Assembly: GCF_017979475.1 (NCBI RefSeq)
Contig: NZ_JAERIT010000009.1
Location: 1 to 62,103 of the forward strand
DNA length: 62,103 nt
DNA from: Helicobacter pullorum NCTC 12824
GTDB taxonomy: Bacteria; Campylobacterota; Campylobacteria; Campylobacterales; Helicobacteraceae
Direction: 5' to 3'
The notes beneath the pieces were generated by a model that did no database searches, was not told the origin of the DNA, and saw only the letters and a program-made list of their open reading frames with translations. This document shows, piece by piece, positions 56,946 to 62,103 of this stretch. Position numbers and translations under genes: made by a program. Every line of letters starts with the position of its first letter. The first letter of the stretch is position 1.

Positions 56946-58298
56946 AAAACTCTCCTCTATTGAAAGTTTTTTTGCGGTTTTTGCTCCTAGTTTTTTGAGA
57001 GATTCAAACCGACTAGCTAAACTTCCTCTACCACTCAAAAGCTTAGAATCCAACTCATCACTTTGCTTACCCAATCGCTCAATAAGCCCCTTTAATCTTT
57101 CAAAATCTTCAGCAACACCCACAAACTTATCATAAAACTTACCAATTTCCTCAAAAGCTTTCATTACCTTTTCATCACTTTGGATATAAACCCAACTCAC
57201 TTCAATTGTTTTTAATGCCATAAAAAGCGTTTGTGGCGTAGTAAGATAGACTTTTTTGCTATAAGCATATTGATAGATTCCACTATCCACGCTCAAAGCC
57301 AAATCCAAAATATTTTGATAAGGAATAAAAAGCAAGACAAATTCATAGGTATGTGCTTCAAAATTTGCATAGGGCTTTTTTGCCAACTCATCAATGCGAT
57401 TTTTTAAATTACGCACGATTTCTTGGCATACATTTTCATTCAATGATTCAAAACTAAAATTATTTGGCAAAGGAAACTTAGAATCTATAATAATGCTTTT
57501 ATGCTTGTCCAAATACACCACCGCATCTGGACGATACCCACTGCCTTCAAAATTGAAATGTTCTTGCAATTTATACTGCTCTCCAGCGACAAGCCCACTA
57601 TGCTCCAATACATTTTTAAGCTGAATCTCCGCAAAATTCCCACGAATCTTCTTATCGCCTTTGAGAATCTGTGCAAGCTTATCAGCATTTTGCCCTATTG
57701 CTTGACTGTATGCAAACATATTTTTGATATTTGCTTCAAGTTTAATTTCATTTGCGACCAACTTATCTTTATACTCTTTCATACTTTCACGCACGGGATT
57801 AAAAACCGAGTCTAAGATTTTTTTAGAATCTTCTAGCAAATGGAGTTTATTTTGTTGAATCATGCTTTGAGATTGAAGCTGCATAGATTTTTCAAATTCT
57901 TCTTTCAATATCACAAGGTTCTGCGAGTATTTCTGTTCTAAAGATTCCAAAAGTGTAGCAGTGGATTCTAATTTGCTTTGAATCTTAGCCTTTTCTTGCA
58001 AGATAAAATGATAATCCTGTGTAATTTTAGTTAATTGTGAAGTTAGAATCTCTTTATCTTTTTGTGTCAAATCGAGCTGGGATTGCATTATTGCATTTTC
58101 ACGCAAAGTTTGCTGATGGCATTTGCTAGTTTCTATGAGTTTTGCCTCTAAACTCTGTTTTGTGCTTTGTGTGGTGTCTATTTGAACGACAAGAGAATCT
58201 CTCTCCTTGCGTAATGCAATATTCTGCACTGCAAACCACACCGCCACAACTGCTATTATAAATAAAACAACACTGATACTTACAAGCAAATAAGTCAT
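56934..58298 (-). CDS. rmuC: DNA recombination protein RmuC
   Basis: 454 residues: N-terminal transmembrane helix (4-25), long coiled coil (30-200) and the RmuC domain (KIRGNFAEIQLKNVLEHSGLVAGEQYKLQ, YRPDAVVYLDKHKSIIIDSKFPL, FVLLFIPYQNILDLAL, VYLTTPQTLFMALKTI), which has a restriction-endonuclease-like core. Limits DNA inversions in E. coli. Follows the TPR-glycosyltransferase gene by 7 bases. Confidence 0.93.
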   Translation of the reverse strand: MTYLLVSISVVLFIIAVVAVWFAVQNIALRKERDSLVVQIDTTQSTKQSLEAKLIETSKCHQQTLRENAIMQSQLDLTQKDKEILTSQLTKITQDYHFILQEKAKIQSKLESTATLLESLEQKYSQNLVILKEEFEKSMQLQSQSMIQQNKLHLLEDSKKILDSVFNPVRESMKEYKDKLVANEIKLEANIKNMFAYSQAIGQNADKLAQILKGDKKIRGNFAEIQLKNVLEHSGLVAGEQYKLQEHFNFEGSGYRPDAVVYLDKHKSIIIDSKFPLPNNFSFESLNENVCQEIVRNLKNRIDELAKKPYANFEAHTYEFVLLFIPYQNILDLALSVDSGIYQYAYSKKVYLTTPQTLFMALKTIEVSWVYIQSDEKVMKAFEEIGKFYDKFVGVAEDFERLKGLIERLGKQSDELDSKLLSGRGSLASRFESLKKLGAKTAKKLSIEESFLLE

Positions 58299-58305
58299 AT
58301 CTTAA

Positions 58306-60144
58306 TTATTTACTAGCCTTAAGCTCTTTTAATACATTATGCAATTCTTCTTTGGTTTCTTGATGATTTTTATAAATAACAAATTTTACTTTATCTTTCA
58401 TATTTTCATAAAATAAAGGTGTTGGTTTTTCATAACGACCAAATCTCCAATCAAAACGGCTGTCAATCACCATAATCGTTGGGATTCCAAGCAGCATTCC
58501 CAAATGCCCCGGCGAACTATCAATCCCAACCAAATAATCAATATCTGCCAACGCATCATAGGTATCCAACCAACTTTGAAAGTTTTTGCCTCTATTTTCA
58601 ATCTTCTTAGGCAATCCATCTGCCCCAAATTGCAAAGAAACAATCTTATAATCCAAGCCTTCAAACGCTTCTAAAAATAATTCCACAGGAAAATTCCTTG
58701 AAGTTTTTTCACGATGAGTAAATTCTGAATACCAATAAAATCCTATGGTTTTTTTTGCATTCTTCTTTGCAGTCTTAGCAAGAGGAACAATCGGGCTTTT
58801 CAATGCATTAATAGTTTCCAAAGAATCCACTTGATAGAAAAAAGGCAAAGAGCAAATAGGTAGCGCGTAATCAAAGTTTTTTGGCAACGCATTAAGGACT
58901 TTAAGTTTGGCAAAAATCGTATCTCCATCGGCTCTTAACTGCTTAAGGCAATATCTAAAAAATGGATACATTGCACTTTGAGGCAAAAACAATACTTCCT
59001 CCGCACTCTCACAAACTCTTTCTAAAAGGCGACAATACATCAAAGTATCTCCAAAACCTTGTTCGCAATACACAAAAATCTTCTTGCCTTCAAAGCATTT
59101 TTGATCTTGCTTAAAAGCGTCAAAAGCTTGCTGATAAAGATTAGGAGCAAAAGTTTCTGAAGCAGCATAAAACAAACGATTCTCATACAACTCTACACCA
59201 GCTTGCCAATTCTCTTTAATATCCCCCAAACGCATCAAAAGATATGCCAAGTCAAATTTATAAGTTGGGTGTGGATTGATACTAATTGCATTCTCATAAG
59301 CTTGTCTAGCATCTTCATAACGCCCTTGACATTCAAGCGTGTAAGCGAAATTTCTCCAAAACTCTGCATTTTGGCTATTTGGAATCTGCAACATTTCATA
59401 GTATTTAATAGCCTCTTGATCTTGTCTAGTCAAGAAAAAGAGTTTTGCTATTTTCAAATCCAACGCAGTGTTTAAGAAATTTCTAATAGTCTGAATTTCT
59501 GGATTAATCTGTTCTGGCAATTTTGCATTCGTTGTTTTATCCAATCTCTCTTGCAAAGGTTTTTTATACTCTGGAATATCATCTAAGGAAGCTAGATTCT
59601 CTTTAGAATCTCCATTATTAGGATTTTCTTCTAGTTGTTTGATAATTTCTAAAAGTTTATTATGGCACTCTATGCAAGTTTGGAGTGCTTTTTGGGGATT
59701 TGCTTGCATATAAAGACTGCTCACCTCATTCCACAAATCCAAATCTTTTGGCGTTTGTTGCAACAAAAGCACATACGCTTGATAAGCATTATCCAACATT
59801 CCTTCCAAACGATACACACTAGCAAGTTCCCTTAAACACTGCCATTGGAGAGGATTGTTTTGTAATTTAACAAGATTCTCTAATATAGAACGAGATTCTT
59901 GAAAACGCCCTACTTCTTTAGCTGCCATTGCCAAATTAAACGCTAGATAGAAAGAATTTGTCCTTCCCTCATAAGCTCTGCGGCAATAGTCATAACAACG
60001 CGCATCTTTAAGCTTCAAACTAGAAATAGATGCCAACTCGATAGCTTGAGGATCAAATGCATTTTGCCTTAAAATGTTCTCACAAATCATTAAACTTTCT
60101 CTATAAGCTCCATTTGCAAAACAACATTTTGCATAATCAATCAT
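58306..60144 (-). CDS. TPR protein with GT9/GT41-like glycosyltransferase domain
   Basis: 612 residues. Residues 1-300 are tetratricopeptide repeats (e.g. AEFWRNFAYTLECQGRYEDARQAYENAISINPHPTYKFDLAYLL). The C-terminal part resembles heptosyltransferase-like or SPINDLY-like GT-B: KIFVYCEQGFGDTLMYCRLL, KTIGFYWYSEF, LADIDYLVGIDSSPGHLGMLLGIPTIMVI. It may glycosylate proteins (flagellin-type) or surface sugars. Same direction as rmuC. Confidence 0.75.
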   Translation of the reverse strand: MIDYAKCCFANGAYRESLMICENILRQNAFDPQAIELASISSLKLKDARCYDYCRRAYEGRTNSFYLAFNLAMAAKEVGRFQESRSILENLVKLQNNPLQWQCLRELASVYRLEGMLDNAYQAYVLLLQQTPKDLDLWNEVSSLYMQANPQKALQTCIECHNKLLEIIKQLEENPNNGDSKENLASLDDIPEYKKPLQERLDKTTNAKLPEQINPEIQTIRNFLNTALDLKIAKLFFLTRQDQEAIKYYEMLQIPNSQNAEFWRNFAYTLECQGRYEDARQAYENAISINPHPTYKFDLAYLLMRLGDIKENWQAGVELYENRLFYAASETFAPNLYQQAFDAFKQDQKCFEGKKIFVYCEQGFGDTLMYCRLLERVCESAEEVLFLPQSAMYPFFRYCLKQLRADGDTIFAKLKVLNALPKNFDYALPICSLPFFYQVDSLETINALKSPIVPLAKTAKKNAKKTIGFYWYSEFTHREKTSRNFPVELFLEAFEGLDYKIVSLQFGADGLPKKIENRGKNFQSWLDTYDALADIDYLVGIDSSPGHLGMLLGIPTIMVIDSRFDWRFGRYEKPTPLFYENMKDKVKFVIYKNHQETKEELHNVLKELKASK

Positions 60145-60282
60145 TTTTTCTCCTTCAACATATTTATTGCAATTTTACATTAATTAACTTAAAATTTTTC
60201 ATTTTATTTCCAAAAAATAAAGCCAAAAATAGAAATACAAAAAAACAAGCCATTGTATAAACGCCAAATCTAAGGAAAATCT

Positions 60283-61515
60283 ATGCAAAAAACTACAACT
60301 TTCAAAGGAATCCAAAAGTTAAATCTCATTCTTATCTTAGCCTTTATGTCTAGTCTAGCCCCACTTTCTACTGATATGTATTTACCTGCATTAGGCGAAG
60401 TTCAAGCTTCTTTTGCTACAAACTCTTTTTATACGCAACTTTCATTGGCAAGTTTTTTTGTTGCTTTTGCATTAGGGCAACTTATCTATGGACCTTTAAG
60501 TGATGTCTATGGTCGCAAAAAGCCGCTTTATATTGGTATTTTTATTTTTATTCTATCTAGTCTAGGCTGTATTAGTTTTGATTCTATTTATGCTTTTATA
60601 TTCTTTAGATTTTTAGAAGCCCTTGGAGGATGTGCTGGAATCGTGATAGCAAGAGCAATTGTTAATGACAATTTTGAACTCAAAGAAGCCGCTAGCGTAT
60701 TTGCACTTATGATGGTAGTCTCATCTCTTGCACCGATGCTATCACCGGGAATTGGAAGTATTTTACTAGATTATTTTTCATGGAAAAGCATTTTTGCTAT
60801 ACTCTTTGGACTTGGTATTATTTTGCTTATTTATATCTTTTTTGGCTTACAGGGTATTCAAGAAAACACTACTACTCAAAATTTCAATTGCCGAGCAATT
60901 CTCAATAATTATAAAAAAATTCTAAAAGATAGACGCTTTAGAATCTATATTTTTGCATCTGGTTTTGCTATGATGACAATGTTTGCTTACATTACGGGTT
61001 CTTCTTATGTTTTTAGAGAATATTATGGCTTAAGTGAAAAATCCTATGGCATTCTCTTTGGTATTAATGCACTAAGTTTTATGATTTTTGCAAATATTAA
61101 TGCAAGATTAGTTCGACACTATTCGCCTTATTTTGTATTGCCCTATTCTTTTTTGACAATGCTAGCAATTGCGATTTTGCTTATTTTTGTGGGCTTTTTA
61201 GATTTAGGATTCTTGGCATTTGAGATTTTATTATTTTTGATGATTGGAATGCTTGGTTTTATTATCCCAAATACCACTACTTTAGCAATGGCTCGCTTCA
61301 AACAAAACTCAGGAAGTGCTTCAGCTCTATTAGGCTCAATACAATTTGCACTTGCAGGTGGAATCTCATTTGCTATCAGTGCATTAGAGGCTAATAGCCC
61401 ATTACCTTTGGCTCTCCTCATCTCACTCTGCCTACTCATTGCTTGTGGAATCTATTTTTCTCTCAATGCAAGAGAAATACAAAGATATAAAAACAAATTT
61501 AAATTTTTCTCTTAG
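60283..61515 (+). CDS. Bcr/CflA-type MFS drug exporter
   Basis: 410 residues, 12 transmembrane helices. Signature LAPLSTDMYLPALGEVQASF, FALGQLIYGPLSDVYGRKKPLYIG (MFS motif A), RFLEALGGCAGIVIARAIVND. A proton-coupled exporter of small drugs (Bcr/CflA group); the substrate cannot be told. Own transcription unit, divergent from the TPR-glycosyltransferase gene. Confidence 0.9.
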   Translation: MQKTTTFKGIQKLNLILILAFMSSLAPLSTDMYLPALGEVQASFATNSFYTQLSLASFFVAFALGQLIYGPLSDVYGRKKPLYIGIFIFILSSLGCISFDSIYAFIFFRFLEALGGCAGIVIARAIVNDNFELKEAASVFALMMVVSSLAPMLSPGIGSILLDYFSWKSIFAILFGLGIILLIYIFFGLQGIQENTTTQNFNCRAILNNYKKILKDRRFRIYIFASGFAMMTMFAYITGSSYVFREYYGLSEKSYGILFGINALSFMIFANINARLVRHYSPYFVLPYSFLTMLAIAILLIFVGFLDLGFLAFEILLFLMIGMLGFIIPNTTTLAMARFKQNSGSASALLGSIQFALAGGISFAISALEANSPLPLALLISLCLLIACGIYFSLNAREIQRYKNKFKFFS

Positions 61516-62103
61516 CCTTTTCCCCATTAACACATCATTACATACATACTTATCTAATTACTTGCCTGCCTGCTTATTTGCACAATTACTTCATTGCTTA
61601 CACACTTAATTAACTACTTACTTATCCATATATCTATCTACATACTTGCTTGCTTAAAGAATTAATCATCTGATTACTTGCATACCCATTTACTCACTTG
61701 CCTAATTATTTACTTACACATCTATTTATCTACATATTATATCCATCTATTTATTTTATTGACTTATTGGCTTATTTATTGAAGATTTTATCAATAAATC
61801 CACAGCTTGATTGTCTAATTATTTCTCACTCACTTAACTCTCTAATTATTGATATAATTACTTTCATATACAATCACTTATCTACTAAATTATACCATTA
61901 CCCACCAAACTCATTCATTATAACCGCTTACTAAATTACTAAATGATTGAATGATTGAATACAATATCTTACCCATAATACTATATACCATTGCTATTTA
62001 TTATCTTTCAAGTATTACCTAAATAGTTTTAGGTAATACTCTATAATAATACAACTCTTGATATTCTCTAATACACACATTGCATATTTATTCTAATGCT
62101 AAG
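61516..62103. other. 588-bp low-complexity region with degenerate four-base period
   Basis: From about 61540 to 61760 nearly every tetramer in one register is a variant of actt/atct/attt/gctt/acat (for example actt gcct gcct gctt attt). G is scarce on this strand. Frames here (such as one beginning at 61698) translate to low-complexity Leu/Ile/Tyr and are not credible genes. It looks like an old, decayed tetranucleotide repeat in a gene-free stretch. Confidence 0.6.

Noticed and set aside
61698-61934. 78-codon ORF after the Bcr/CflA gene.
   Set aside because: Lies in the four-base-periodic low-complexity tract, no ribosome site, amino-acid composition of AT-rich noise.

Overview
The window is AT-rich and comes from a non-pylori Helicobacter or a close relative within the Campylobacterota. 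Evidence: a putative PpiD-like foldase gene sits next to ftsA and ftsZ as in H. pylori; rpsB, tsf, a LolD-like ATPase gene and fliR are clustered as in Campylobacter; NusA is short; several homopolymeric G/C tracts of 10-13 bases are of the contingency-locus kind. I name no species.

Positions 1 to about 39,000 are most of an integrated podovirus-like prophage. The 3' part of a tyrosine integrase lies at the left edge, so the left attachment site is outside the window. A long minus-strand late module (29.4 kb down to 0.45 kb) holds, in transcription order, a CI-like repressor and lysogeny accessory genes, terminase small and large subunits, a Mor-like regulator, portal, a Q-rich scaffold candidate, ejection proteins including a 2044-residue polyvalent protein with a zincin motif and a BECR-nuclease-like region, major capsid, adaptor and tail-fibre genes, and a lysis cassette (holin, M15 endolysin, spanins). 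A repeat-rich operator region (29,372-29,909) separates this from a plus-strand early operon (29,910-38,878): adenine methyltransferase-DUF4942, antirepressor, YqaJ exonuclease, SSB, Bet-type annealase, RusA, many small unknowns and an excisionase-like HTH protein. An inverted repeat at 38,908-39,026 marks the probable right end.

The most interesting prophage signal is a pair of related plus-strand loci opposing the late transcript, at 2,539-2,702 and 19,342-19,533. Each has a TAGAAT promoter, a 5' stem-loop with identical 9-bp arms, a Shine-Dalgarno that can pair with an upstream segment, a 20- or 25-codon hydrophobic peptide ORF, and a minus-strand sigma70 promoter with an exact 17-bp spacer inside the ORF, aimed across the start codon. 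This is the layout of an antisense-RNA-controlled (type I) toxin-antitoxin system. Other signals are a dispersed 16-bp palindrome (five full copies), a phase-variable prophage gene family, and a two-copy 41-bp promoter-like repeat.

From 39.1 kb the DNA is chromosomal: a Crp/Fnr regulator divergent from a quinone reductase and a secreted cupin; ftsZ, ftsA, a foldase gene and nusA; an unknown gene behind a good sigma54 promoter; two tRNAs; panC; a compact three-gene operon (TusA-like/ferritin-like fusion, acyl-CoA-dehydrogenase-fold protein lacking the usual Glu, leaderless PhnD-like binding protein) whose function I cannot assign; a phase-variable glycosyltransferase; rpsB-tsf-lolD-like-fliR; rmuC; a TPR-glycosyltransferase; a Bcr/CflA exporter. 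The last 590 bases are a degenerate four-base-periodic tract without a convincing gene.
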